Part shown: piece after piece, positions 25,021-33,701 of the stretch
Layout: every line of letters starts with the position of its first letter
Numbering within the stretch: the stretch's first letter is position 1
Assembly (NCBI GenBank): GCA_943370285.1
Contig: CALRQJ020000006.1
Location: forward strand, 157,410 to 221,409
Direction of reading: 5' to 3'
Source of the DNA: CALRQJ02 sp943370285
GTDB lineage: Bacteria > Bacteroidota > Bacteroidia > Chitinophagales > Chitinophagaceae
DNA: 64,000 nucleotides
The notes under the pieces: model-generated
Told to the model about the DNA's origin: nothing
Seen by the model: only the letters and a program-made list of their open reading frames with translations
Database searches by the model: none
Position numbers and translations under genes: made by a program

Positions 25021-26040
25021 ATGAAATCACATCAAATAACGATTAAGGATATTGCCAAACATCTCAATGTTTCTAAATCTACCGTGTCTCGAGTATTGAC
25101 AGACCATCCAAAGGTTAAGGCCGAAACGAGAAAACTCATCCTTGATTATGCAGCGAAAGTTGATTATCAAAAAAACCATTTTGCCACTAGCCTTGTAGCG
25201 CAAAAGAGTAACTTAATTGGGATTATCGTGCCTGAATTTATGAGTTCTTATTTTCCTAAAGTGATAGTAGGAGCACAGGATGCCATTTGTAAAGCAGGCT
25301 ATAATGTGATCGTTGCACAATCGAATGAAAGTTATGAAACAGAGGTTTCAAATGCAAAAGTGATGATGGCCAATCAAGTAGATGGCTTGCTTGTTTCTGT
25401 AACGAAAGAAACTAGAAACTTCGACCACTTGAAGGCATTTCAACGCAAGGGTATTCCCATCGTTTTCTTTAATAGAATTTGTGAAGATATGGATGTACCT
25501 AAAGTAGTTGTTGATGATTATGAAGGTGCATTTAGGGCTGTAGAACACCTCATTCAAATTGGTAAAAAAAGAATTGCCCATTTGGCGGGGCCTGACAATT
25601 TATCTATCAGCCGAAGAAGATTGAACGGCTATTATGCGGCGCTGAGAAAATACAATATTCCCATTGATGAGTCATTGATTATTTCTTATGATTTAACGAT
25701 GGAGAAAGTAAATATTTACATGAATCATTTGTTGAATTTACCGAATCCGCCGGATGCTTTGTTTGCTATCAACGACCCTACAGCATTTGAAGCTATTCAA
25801 ATCATTAAAAAAAGGGGCTTGCGAATTCCTGAAGATGTTGCAGTGATAGGATTTAGTAACGATCAACTCTCCGCATTAATTGAACCTTCGCTAACAACAG
25901 TATCGCAACCGGTTACAACTATTGGCGAAACTGCCGCAGCTATGTTATTGCATTTGATTAACTCTGATATGAGTGAGTGGAAGCCCATTACTAAAACACT
26001 AACTACAGAGTTAATCATCCGAAAATCAACAGCGGGATAA
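25021..26040 (+). CDS. LacI-family transcriptional regulator
   Basis: A 339-residue LacI/GalR regulator. The N-terminal HTH reads ITIKDIAKHLNVSKSTVSRVLTDHP (about 7-30), followed by the hinge-helix region (about 46-60). A periplasmic-binding-protein-like sensor domain spans about 62-338, with GIIVPEFMSSYFPKVIVGA and DALFAINDPTAFEAIQIIKK. Family members repress until a sugar or derivative is bound. It is transcribed divergently from the GH29 operon across the region with the paired GGGACCGTTCCC sites, which are the obvious targets. The effector is unknown; a mono- or disaccharide from the target glycan is expected. Confidence 0.93.
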   Translation: MKSHQITIKDIAKHLNVSKSTVSRVLTDHPKVKAETRKLILDYAAKVDYQKNHFATSLVAQKSNLIGIIVPEFMSSYFPKVIVGAQDAICKAGYNVIVAQSNESYETEVSNAKVMMANQVDGLLVSVTKETRNFDHLKAFQRKGIPIVFFNRICEDMDVPKVVVDDYEGAFRAVEHLIQIGKKRIAHLAGPDNLSISRRRLNGYYAALRKYNIPIDESLIISYDLTMEKVNIYMNHLLNLPNPPDALFAINDPTAFEAIQIIKKRGLRIPEDVAVIGFSNDQLSALIEPSLTTVSQPVTTIGETAAAMLLHLINSDMSEWKPITKTLTTELIIRKSTAG

Positions 26041-26224
26041 AAGCCCAACTTTACTTAGTATATGCTACCCCAATAATGGGTGTATCATAAGTCGTATTTG
26101 GTTGGATATCTTTTCAGATAAAAAAATTGTATTCCATCTCTTTTAACAAACCTACTTTTATGTAGTTCAACATTGCATTGTACCCATGTTTTTGAAACTG
26201 CATACTCCTTAAAGCATTTTTACC

Positions 26225-27541
26225 ATGAAAAAATTAAGCACTACGGTTAAGTTGATTTGTTTGCTAACAGTAGCCACATTTGCTACACTTTTTGCACTTG
26301 CACAACCGCCAGAAAAATTTATCAATATTAGTGTGGTCCCAGATCATAGTGATTGGTTATATACCCTTGGCGAAAAAGCCAATTTTACAGTGAGCATAAC
26401 ACAGTCGGGAGTACCGATTGCCGTAACCAATGTTCGCTATGCTGTGATGCCTGAAAAAATGCCAAAAGAAAAATCCGGTATGCTCAAACTCCAAAATGGT
26501 GTAGCCACTCTCGAAGCAGGATCGATGAAAACCCCGGGTTTTTTACGAGTAGAAGTGGAAGCCGATTACAACAGTAAAATCTATAAGGGCATTGGTACTG
26601 CTGCTTTTGAGCCGGAAAAAATTCAGCCCACTGTAAAAACACCTGCCGATTTTATGGCATTCTGGGAAAAAGAGAAAGCAGAGCTGGCAAAAATTCCATT
26701 GCAGCCAAAGCTGACTTTAGTGCCTGAAAAATGCACCGATTTGGTGAATGTATATCATGTTAGTTTTCGCAATTTTGGTTATTCCCGCATGTTTGGCATG
26801 TTATGCATACCTAAAAAAGAAGGCAAGTACCCTGCGTTACTACATGTGCCCGGTGCCGGCATTAGACCTTATACCGGTGATATTGCCAATGCTGAAAAAG
26901 GGGTGATTACATTGCAAATTGGAATTCATGGTATTCCGGTAAATCTCGACCCCGATGTGTACGTGGCATTAGCTGAAGGAGCTTTGAAAAATTATCCCGG
27001 GTTTAATCTTGATAGTAAAGAAACTAGTTATTACCGCAGGGTATATTTAGGTTGTGTTAGAGCCGTAGATTTTTTGAGTCAGTTGCCACAGACCGATACT
27101 GCACGGATAGGAATTAACGGAGGCAGTCAAGGTGGAGCTTTATCCATCATCACCGCAACATTAGATAGCCGTATCAAATACCTTACTGCTTATTACCCGG
27201 CAATGAGTGATATGACCGGCTATCTCGAAGGCAGAGCCGGAGGCTGGCCGCATTTGTTTGCAGGACAAAGTCTTGCTTTAATGAACAAGCCCGAAAAAAT
27301 TGCCACCGTGGGGTATTATGATGTGGTGAGTTTTGCAAAAAACCTTAAAACGCCTGGCTATTACTCATTAGGATTTAATGATGAAACCTGTCCGCCTACT
27401 TCTATGTATGCAGCTTACAATCAAATTAAAGCACCAAAAAATTTATTTATTGTACAAGCAACCGGCCACTGGACTTATCCTGAGCAAACCGAAAAATTAA
27501 TGGGTTGGATGTTGCAACAATTGGGTGTGGGTAGGTATTGA
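26225..27541 (+). CDS. Secreted CE7-type acetyl esterase (AXE1 family)
   Basis: An exported alpha/beta hydrolase of 438 residues. The signal peptide is about 1-26 (ALA-QP). A beta-sandwich domain (about 32-130) precedes the AXE1 catalytic domain (about 140-437). The triad is visible: S301 in GINGGSQGG, D386 in GFNDETCPP and H415 in TGHWTYPE. CE7 enzymes remove acetyl groups from xylo-oligosaccharides and other sugars. It lies 184 bases downstream of the LacI gene on the same strand and may belong to the same regulon; no operator copy was found in front of it. Confidence 0.85.
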   Translation: MKKLSTTVKLICLLTVATFATLFALAQPPEKFINISVVPDHSDWLYTLGEKANFTVSITQSGVPIAVTNVRYAVMPEKMPKEKSGMLKLQNGVATLEAGSMKTPGFLRVEVEADYNSKIYKGIGTAAFEPEKIQPTVKTPADFMAFWEKEKAELAKIPLQPKLTLVPEKCTDLVNVYHVSFRNFGYSRMFGMLCIPKKEGKYPALLHVPGAGIRPYTGDIANAEKGVITLQIGIHGIPVNLDPDVYVALAEGALKNYPGFNLDSKETSYYRRVYLGCVRAVDFLSQLPQTDTARIGINGGSQGGALSIITATLDSRIKYLTAYYPAMSDMTGYLEGRAGGWPHLFAGQSLALMNKPEKIATVGYYDVVSFAKNLKTPGYYSLGFNDETCPPTSMYAAYNQIKAPKNLFIVQATGHWTYPEQTEKLMGWMLQQLGVGRY

Positions 27542-27557
27542 TGGATTATCAGATTTG

Positions 27558-27974
27558 TTAGCTTGGTTTAAAAGACCGACAAACGAAAAGATCGGTTGTT
27601 TTGCCATTTTCATCAGCGCAAACTACATAACCAAATTTGTAATAAGGAGCAAACGATACGCCGGCAAATACTTCAAAACCAGCTAATGGTTTTCCTTTTT
27701 GACAACCGGCACAAGTAAAGTTGGCAAGTTCCACACGAAAGTCTTCGGGGTGATGGTGCATGATATAATCGAAATGCTGCTGCAAGTCTGATAAAAATCT
27801 GTATTTATCTAAGTCTTGTAATTTCATATCCTCCGAAATGTAGGGCTCTACTATAGATGCATCTAAAGCAAAGGCCGCCTCTATAAATTTTTGGTACAGC
27901 AAGTCATTAGATATAGACTTTGCTATTGCCACATTTTGTTCATTAACAGCATTGAGGTTTTTTACAGTTTCCAT
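27558..27974 (-). CDS. Conserved hypothetical protein (NTF2-like?)
   Basis: A 138-residue cytoplasmic protein that I do not recognise with certainty. The arrangement of a helix (LLYQKFIEAAFALDASIVEPYI), acidic turn and later beta strands (FEVFAGVSFAPYYKFGYVVC) is reminiscent of NTF2/SnoaL-like folds. A CAGCQ pair of cysteines at about 91-94 could bind a metal or form a disulfide. It converges with the CE7 esterase (16 bases between stops) and has its own upstream region, which shows no further gene down to 28144. Confidence 0.6.
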   Translation of the reverse strand: METVKNLNAVNEQNVAIAKSISNDLLYQKFIEAAFALDASIVEPYISEDMKLQDLDKYRFLSDLQQHFDYIMHHHPEDFRVELANFTCAGCQKGKPLAGFEVFAGVSFAPYYKFGYVVCADENGKTTDLFVCRSFKPS

Positions 27975-28144
27975 ATGGCTTTACTTTAAAAGTGAGTAAT
28001 GAAATTAAACTTACTTAATTAAGAATGGAACTGTTGTTAGTAAATAAAAGCTGGTATGAATAGCTTGAAATGTGATGTATTTCTAAGTGATAGGTTTGGC
28101 GTGGATTGTATTGAAGTAGCGAAATATATTTTTTGAAAATTCAA

Positions 28145-28498
28145 TTACACCCTCAACCATTGCCCCACAACATCTTTTACTCGGTAATAAGTTTCTTCAT
28201 CGGGACAAACAATGCACCAACCAAATAGCATTTCATATTTTTCAAAACAAATAACAAAGCTGAGGTGTTTGCCTCGCAGTACCCAATTGTCCCACCAAAC
28301 ACCTTTGCCGTCGTGGTCTTCGGGGAGTGGGTTATCTTCATCAGGAGGTTCAATATTGGTAAACGCTTCATAAGCTGTTGATAAATCGTCGGGGTTATAA
28401 TCGGCTTCAATAAAAGCAGCAATATGTGGCATAGCGTGGTAAAAACTACCCATATGTTCTACGCCATCAACAATATTGCGTTTGGTTGGTGCTGCCAT
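28145..28498 (-). CDS. Hypothetical protein
   Basis: A 117-residue soluble acidic protein starting MAAPTKRN. This ATG (28498) is chosen because it directly follows the upstream stop by 2 bases; the frame could be extended to 28576, but that would overlap the neighbour. Visible features are an acidic, proline-rich centre (IEPPDEDNPLPEDHDGKG) and a Trp-rich beta stretch (VWWDNWVL). No family recognised. It is the last gene of a MOSC / hypothetical / hypothetical run of three tightly packed genes. Confidence 0.65.
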   Translation of the reverse strand: MAAPTKRNIVDGVEHMGSFYHAMPHIAAFIEADYNPDDLSTAYEAFTNIEPPDEDNPLPEDHDGKGVWWDNWVLRGKHLSFVICFEKYEMLFGWCIVCPDEETYYRVKDVVGQWLRV

Positions 28499-28500
28499 TG

Positions 28501-29199
28501 TTAAAGATTTACAGGTTGTAAAGTATTGCCCACTAATTGTGCTTTGTTGAAATAATACACACTGTAGCGGCCACAAAGGTCTTCGCCATCGGTTACAAAT
28601 CCACTAGCATTGGCAGCATGAATAAAAGCTTGATGCTGTGCTGCAGGTATGTTGTAATGCAAGTTGCCATCATCACATAATCGTAAGGCTAAAGGCTTAG
28701 CAGCATCGGCAGAAAATAAATAAATAACAGGAGTATCATAATGCCGAGCAAACAAAAACAAAGGTAATACAGCCGGTAAGTTGTTTACGTTAAAGCGATA
28801 ACCAATATTAGCGCTTTTCACTCCGCCCATTCTTTTAAACCTATTTTTTTTGCTATAATTTTCAAATGGAAACTCAGCAATAAAATCCATTTTAATGGAT
28901 TGCATTAGAAATAAATCTGTAATATCTAAATTGATTAATAGTTCTGCTAACTGTTTCGGAAAATGAATCACATAATCTGCTTTGCTACCGGCAGGATAAG
29001 CCATTTCGCCATATTTGTTTGTTGAAGTATCTATCGGTTGAAATGGTAACAAATGATCGTAATATTTTTTGAGCCTAGCCGCTTCTTTGAGGTTGTCAAA
29101 ATTAAAATCTGCCCCATAGGCTTGTTGCATTCCGGCAATATAATTGTCGATAAATGGATGGCTTTTAAAAATAGCTGTTCTAACAATTGGTGTAAGCAT
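28501..29199 (-). CDS. Hypothetical protein
   Basis: A soluble protein of 232 residues from ATG 29199 (a TTG at 29214 would add five residues and overlap the MOSC gene by 4 bases). I recognise no domain. It has a basic central stretch (YSKKNRFKRMGG), an alternating beta-strand pattern after it, and a helical N-terminus. Position between the MOSC gene and the next small gene, with almost no spacing, implies a shared transcript and possibly a shared process. Confidence 0.65.
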   Translation of the reverse strand: MLTPIVRTAIFKSHPFIDNYIAGMQQAYGADFNFDNLKEAARLKKYYDHLLPFQPIDTSTNKYGEMAYPAGSKADYVIHFPKQLAELLINLDITDLFLMQSIKMDFIAEFPFENYSKKNRFKRMGGVKSANIGYRFNVNNLPAVLPLFLFARHYDTPVIYLFSADAAKPLALRLCDDGNLHYNIPAAQHQAFIHAANASGFVTDGEDLCGRYSVYYFNKAQLVGNTLQPVNL

Positions 29200-29210
29200 C
29201 TGGTAGTATT

Positions 29211-29846
29211 TCAATCTTCAAATGAAGTGTAACTTTTTCTCAAACTATCAGGCAAAAAAGGAATAGCAAGAATATCGGCTAATTGCTGTTCATCGGCTCC
29301 TTTGTTCACATAACAATCTACCATATCTTGTATGGTAATGTTGTAAGGCGATTGTTCAACTAACTTAATATCAGCACCAGCATAGATTGTTCCTTCTTGT
29401 ATCACCTTAAAATAAATACCATTGCGTTTGGCCGCCATAAACTGTTGCAACATATCGGGCAAATCAAAACGAATATTCAGTTTAAAGCAAGGAAATCTAG
29501 GTTGAATAGCTTGTAATACAGTAGTACCAATTTGATAGCAGTCGCCAACGCAAACCATACCATCGGTTAACCCATCGGTTGTGAGGTTTTCACCAAATAA
29601 ACCATAGGGCCAATCGTTTCTTTTCAATACTGTTTTCCAATATGCATAATGGCTGATGTCATAAGCATATACCGCTTTGTTGATGCCGCCGTGGTGTTTC
29701 AAATCTGCCTGAACATCGGTTTCAATTCCGGTTAAACTAACCTTGTAGGTGTCTGGAGTTGATTGTTTATAAATTCCTGTCGGTAAGGTTTTGCCTTGCC
29801 AATCCACCATTTTTGCCCGACCGATATTGAGCGATACTACCTTCAT
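29211..29846 (-). CDS. MOSC domain protein (YiiM-like)
   Basis: A 211-residue MOSC-domain protein. MOSC domains bind molybdenum cofactor-linked sulfur and occur in sulfur carriers and in YiiM/YcbX-type reductases of N-hydroxylated compounds. Typical elements are HHGGINKAVYAYDISHY (about 63-79), YGLFGENLTTDGL (about 92-104) and the conserved Cys in QPRFPCFKL (about 134). The C-terminal 3-alpha extension (about 175-205) is of the YiiM kind. ATG 29846 is chosen; upstream codons look like translated leader and would overlap the divergent gene at 29891. No other molybdenum gene is nearby. Confidence 0.85.
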   Translation of the reverse strand: MKVVSLNIGRAKMVDWQGKTLPTGIYKQSTPDTYKVSLTGIETDVQADLKHHGGINKAVYAYDISHYAYWKTVLKRNDWPYGLFGENLTTDGLTDGMVCVGDCYQIGTTVLQAIQPRFPCFKLNIRFDLPDMLQQFMAAKRNGIYFKVIQEGTIYAGADIKLVEQSPYNITIQDMVDCYVNKGADEQQLADILAIPFLPDSLRKSYTSFED

Positions 29847-29890
29847 ACGATAAATATACAGCCTGAAGGGTAAAATCTTATTTTTAAGCC

Positions 29891-30496
29891 ATGAACGAAG
29901 CGCAACAGGAAAAATTGAAAGACAAAAAAGAAAAACTACAATCGGCATTACGAGTTAAAGCACAAATACATCGTACGATTACCCCACAATGGATGCCTTT
30001 GTTACAAGAATTGAAGGCCAAACAAGTTGCTTATTCCATCATCATTGCATCTTGCATGGAAGCAGGTGATGAAGCTGCTTGGCAAGAACAATTGGCTACG
30101 CCAGAATTGGCGGCGTTGGGCTTTTCATTTGAACAAATGCTATATGGCAAACATCACGATGTGCCTTTTACCAATAAGGTGAATGCTGTTTTTTCGGATG
30201 AGTCAAGATCATCTCGCTATACACCACCTTTACCGTTACAAACCGATATGTATAATCAGCCTTTAGCTGTTATATTGCCTGCAGCAAAAGCAGCCTTGGG
30301 TTTTACAGATGAACAATTGTATTTGTGCAACGCCTATGAATCAACGGTTATCAGCGTTGGATATGAAGGATTATTGCAACTGAATTTGGAACAATACATT
30401 GGTTTAGATGATTGGTTAATTACCACATCAACCATTGATTGGTTGATGTGGTTGGGTTGGCGGGGAGATTGCTGTTGGGGCCGAGCAAAAAAATAA
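29891..30496 (+). CDS. Hypothetical protein
   Basis: A 201-residue soluble protein divergent from the MOSC gene. It opens with a strongly charged helix (QQEKLKDKKEKLQSALRVKAQ) that may be a coiled coil. The remainder is mixed alpha/beta and ends in a Trp/Gly/Cys-rich segment (WLMWLGWRGDCCWG). I do not recognise a family. The start ATG follows a TTATTTTTA sequence that weakly resembles a -7 element. Confidence 0.6.
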   Translation: MNEAQQEKLKDKKEKLQSALRVKAQIHRTITPQWMPLLQELKAKQVAYSIIIASCMEAGDEAAWQEQLATPELAALGFSFEQMLYGKHHDVPFTNKVNAVFSDESRSSRYTPPLPLQTDMYNQPLAVILPAAKAALGFTDEQLYLCNAYESTVISVGYEGLLQLNLEQYIGLDDWLITTSTIDWLMWLGWRGDCCWGRAKK

Positions 30497-30522
30497 GGTT
30501 GCCATGTTAAACAGCAACCTTA
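30494..30522. terminator. Terminator-like hairpin between convergent genes
   Basis: A 9-bp perfect stem (TAAGGTTGC/GCAACCTTA) with an 11-nt loop sits exactly between the stops of two convergent genes. It lacks a strong T tract on either side, so termination may be partial. Confidence 0.4.
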
Positions 30523-30544
30523 ATTCTATTAAACCAACAAACAA

Positions 30545-31144
30545 TTATTCTGCCTCTGCAACTACTTCTTTCACTTCAGGAATCATACGTTTCATCATGC
30601 CTTCAATACCGGCTTTTAGCGTAATCATGCTACTTGGGCAACCGCTGCAACTACCTTGCAACATCAAATTTACCACACCCTCGTTATAGCTTTTAAACTG
30701 TATAGCACCGCCATCCATTTCAACCGCAGGTTTTACATAATTCTCCAATAATTCTTTCACTCTTTTTACAATATCATCATCATCGGCGCTAACGGTATTG
30801 CTAGCTTCTTGTTTTACTTTAGCTACTTCTTCTTCATTTACAACTACGCCGCCATTTTCTAAATAATCTTTCAAAAACTGCTTGATAGACGGAATCACAT
30901 CTTGCCAATCTTCGGTATCGCTAGTTTTAGTCAGCGTAACAAAATTGCTGGCAATAAACACACTTTTAATAAATGGAAAGCTGAACAATTCTTTCGCCAA
31001 AGGAGATGGACCGGCCAAACTTTCGTCAGCAAAATCAATGCTTTTACCAGGATACAATAGTTTGTTAGCCACAAACTTCATGGTTTCCGGGTTGGGCGTC
31101 ATCTCGGTATATATACTAATGATAGGATTACCTGTTTTAATCAT
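30545..31144 (-). CDS. Nfu/NifU-type iron-sulfur carrier
   Basis: A 199-residue Fe-S cluster carrier that delivers clusters to apo-proteins. The N-terminal Nfu domain (about 10-95) has YTEMTPNPETMKFVANK. The C-terminal NifU-like domain (about 120-195) has PAVEMDGGAIQFKSY and the cluster-binding pair in GSCSGCPSS (CxxC). Two-domain architecture and length match mitochondrial-type NFU1. ATG 31144 is chosen because it matches the normal N-terminus; the frame is open further upstream but overlaps the divergent gene. Confidence 0.92.
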   Translation of the reverse strand: MIKTGNPIISIYTEMTPNPETMKFVANKLLYPGKSIDFADESLAGPSPLAKELFSFPFIKSVFIASNFVTLTKTSDTEDWQDVIPSIKQFLKDYLENGGVVVNEEEVAKVKQEASNTVSADDDDIVKRVKELLENYVKPAVEMDGGAIQFKSYNEGVVNLMLQGSCSGCPSSMITLKAGIEGMMKRMIPEVKEVVAEAE

Positions 31145-31260
31145 GTTATTGCAATTTATCGGTACAAAAATAAAACAAATGCAGTGCTGATAAGGTTTAG
31201 CCAACGCTAGAAAGCTCATTTTTTCGTTAATCGAAACCATCGCCATCGGCATCATGCCAT

Positions 31261-31268
31261 TATCTTTG
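31261..31268 (+). promoter_or_regulatory. -7 element directly before the ComB-like gene
   Basis: TATCTTTG matches TAnnTTTG. The ATG follows 5 bases later (31274), so a start site at the usual distance would make the mRNA leaderless or nearly so. No TTTG element is seen 19 nt upstream. Confidence 0.4.
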
Positions 31269-31273
31269 CGGCC

Positions 31274-31996
31274 ATGCAGCAAAAACCTACGCTTTTTACT
31301 TGTTTATCTCCGGCCTTATTACACTTGTACAATTGTAAAGATGCCGTTGTGGTAATTATTGATGTTTTCCGTGCTACTTCTACTATTTGCACCGCTTTGT
31401 ACAATGGGGCAGAAAAGGTAATACCGGTAGCGGATGTAGAAAAATGTAAGTCGATAGGCACAGCGTTGGGCGCCATAACTGCCGGTGAAAGAGATGGTAA
31501 AGTGATTGAGGGTTTGCAATACGGCAATTCTCCGGCAGAGTATCCACGTAGTTTTATAGAAGGCAAAACTTTGGTATTAACCACTACTAACGGCACCAAA
31601 TTGTTGCACATGGCGTTAGAACATGGGGCTGCGGATGTAGTTACCGGCTCTTTTCCCAATTTAGATGCGGTTTGTCAGTTCATCATCGGCCAAAACAAAA
31701 ATGTGATTTTAGGCTGTTCTGCTTGGAAAGATCGCTTCAATCTCGAAGATTCTTTATTTGCTGGGGCGGTTATACACCAGGTAAAAGAACATTTCACTAT
31801 TCATTGCGATGCTTCATTAATGGCCGAGCAGATGTACGATTTGCATAAACATGATATGTACGAATTCATCACCCATACCACTCATTGGCACCGATTGGCA
31901 GCATACGGTTTAGAAAAAGATTTGCAATACTGTGTTACCGAAAATGTGGCCAATTGTTTACCTATTTATAAAGACGGTGATTTGGTGGTGATATAA
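31274..31996 (+). CDS. 2-phosphosulfolactate phosphatase family protein (ComB-like)
   Basis: A 240-residue member of the ComB family, Mg-dependent phosphatases acting on (R)-2-phospho-3-sulfolactate in coenzyme M synthesis. Many bacteria without coenzyme M carry homologues, so the true substrate here is uncertain. Family landmarks are VVIIDVFRATSTICTALYNG (about 25-45), ITAGERDGK with the conserved ERxG, TTTNGTKLLH (about 102-112) and LGCSAWKDRFNLEDSLFAGA. Length is normal. No sulfolactate or coenzyme M genes are adjacent. Confidence 0.85.
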   Translation: MQQKPTLFTCLSPALLHLYNCKDAVVVIIDVFRATSTICTALYNGAEKVIPVADVEKCKSIGTALGAITAGERDGKVIEGLQYGNSPAEYPRSFIEGKTLVLTTTNGTKLLHMALEHGAADVVTGSFPNLDAVCQFIIGQNKNVILGCSAWKDRFNLEDSLFAGAVIHQVKEHFTIHCDASLMAEQMYDLHKHDMYEFITHTTHWHRLAAYGLEKDLQYCVTENVANCLPIYKDGDLVVI

Positions 31997-32038
31997 ATCA
32001 GATTTTCTTCTTGCTTTTTTTGAGACCTTTAGGACAGT

Positions 32039-33598
32039 ATGGCTATCCTCAATCGGCGCAGCAAATTCTTTTTACTATCTTTTTTAAAGCATGACCTTAA
32101 AGCAAGTATAACAGTGTTTTTTGTAGCACTGCCGCTTTGTTTGGGTGTTGCATTAGCATCAAACGCTCCTGTTTATGCCGGGTTAATTGCCGGAATTGTG
32201 GGCGGATTGATTGTTACGCTATTCAGCAAGTCTGCGTTAAGTGTTAGCGGACCAGCCGCAGGCTTAACGGCCATTTGTGCAACTGCAATTAAAGATTTGG
32301 GTTCGTTGCAAGCATTTTTTTTAGCAGTTAGTTTGGCCGGTTTTTTTCAAATATTACTAGGGTTGTTTAAGTTAGGCGGATTTACCCATTTTATTCCTTC
32401 AGCGGTTATTAAAGGAATGTTAGCAGCCATAGGTATTATTCTTATTTCTAAACAAGTGCCTTTACTACTCGGCTATGATAAACCTGATTTCTGGACGAAT
32501 GAATTCTTCAACCTCTTTACTTTCAATCATCTTTTTCAGCGGATAGAAAATTTCTATTACAGTATTTCTGCCGGTGCAATTGTAATTGCATTATTGTCTG
32601 CCGCTTTAATGATTGTTTGGAAACGAAAGCTTGCTGCAAGCATTTCGTTTTTGCCAACTTCTTTTGTGGTTGTTGTTTTTGGTGTGTTGTTATCTATAGT
32701 TTTACCACAACTGTTTACCTCATTACAATTGAAAAACAGCCAATTCATACAAATAGAAGGCAGCATTTTTGATAGCATTCACCTGCCCAATTTTACAATG
32801 ATTCAAAACAATTTAGCGGTTTGGCAAACAGCTGTAGTTATTTGTTTTGTTGCCACTTTAGAAACATTATTAAGCATAGAAGCGATTGATAAAATAGATC
32901 CATACAATCGTATAACGCCACAAAACAGAGAGTTAGTAGCACAAGGTACAGGCAACATGGTTAGTGGTTTATTAAGTGGGTTACCCATTACAGCTGTTAT
33001 TGTACGAAGTGCAGCAAATGCGGAAGCGGGGGGAAAAACAAAATTAGCTTCATTAACACATGGTTTATGGTTGTTGCTTGCTGTTTTAGTGGCAGTGCCA
33101 CTAATCAATACCATTCCCTATTGTGTACTAGCCGTTATTTTAATAAGAACTGGCTATAATTTGGCCAAACCAAGTATGATTGCAGCAGTGTACAAACAAG
33201 GAAGAGAACAATTTCTACCGTTTATCATTACCGTGATTGCTATTTTGTTTACCGATTTATTGATTGGTGTATTGATAGGCATTGCATATGCCATTTACTT
33301 TTTGGTGAAACATACTTACCGAGCCGGATTTACAGTAAGAGAAGAAAAAATAGGTCATTTGCAAAGTTATTATGTTGAGTTAGCACTTAATGTGAGCTTT
33401 CTCAACAAGAAAAAAATCATGCAAATGTTAGACCAGCTACCATCTTATGCTGTAGTCGAAATCAATGGTACAAACAGTGTTTATATCGATAGGGATGTGT
33501 TGGAGATTTTTCAAGATTTCAAATCTAAAGCACATGCCAAACATATTCTACTTACCCTAAAAGCCATACCCGAAGTAGAAACCATTGAACTGCATTAA
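32039..33598 (+). CDS. SulP-family anion transporter
   Basis: A 519-residue SLC26/SulP protein, which carries sulfate, bicarbonate or other anions in symport or exchange. About 12-14 membrane segments span 20-430. The N-terminal signature is present (VFFVALPLCLGVALASNAPVYAG, then VSGPAAGLTA). The membrane core includes ETLLSIEAID and GNMVSGLLSGLPITAV. The C-terminal part (about 440-519) is a short STAS-like domain with weak similarity. No carbonic anhydrase is fused or adjacent, so bicarbonate is no better supported than sulfate. Confidence 0.88.
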   Translation: MAILNRRSKFFLLSFLKHDLKASITVFFVALPLCLGVALASNAPVYAGLIAGIVGGLIVTLFSKSALSVSGPAAGLTAICATAIKDLGSLQAFFLAVSLAGFFQILLGLFKLGGFTHFIPSAVIKGMLAAIGIILISKQVPLLLGYDKPDFWTNEFFNLFTFNHLFQRIENFYYSISAGAIVIALLSAALMIVWKRKLAASISFLPTSFVVVVFGVLLSIVLPQLFTSLQLKNSQFIQIEGSIFDSIHLPNFTMIQNNLAVWQTAVVICFVATLETLLSIEAIDKIDPYNRITPQNRELVAQGTGNMVSGLLSGLPITAVIVRSAANAEAGGKTKLASLTHGLWLLLAVLVAVPLINTIPYCVLAVILIRTGYNLAKPSMIAAVYKQGREQFLPFIITVIAILFTDLLIGVLIGIAYAIYFLVKHTYRAGFTVREEKIGHLQSYYVELALNVSFLNKKKIMQMLDQLPSYAVVEINGTNSVYIDRDVLEIFQDFKSKAHAKHILLTLKAIPEVETIELH

Positions 33599-33650
33599 GC
33601 TTAGTTTGTTAGCGCTTCATTAATAATTGACTGCTTGGTCTGCCACAAGT

Positions 33651-33681
33651 CTTGCGTACAGCTAATATTTAGCTACTTTTG
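33651..33681 (+). promoter_or_regulatory. Promoter of the DegT-type aminotransferase gene
   Basis: CTTG (33651-33654) and TACTTTTG (33674-33681) with 19 nt between them match the Bacteroidota promoter. Transcription would start near 33688, giving a leader of about 14 nt. Confidence 0.65.
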
Positions 33682-33701
33682 CCATTCTAAAATCTAGTTA
33701 T

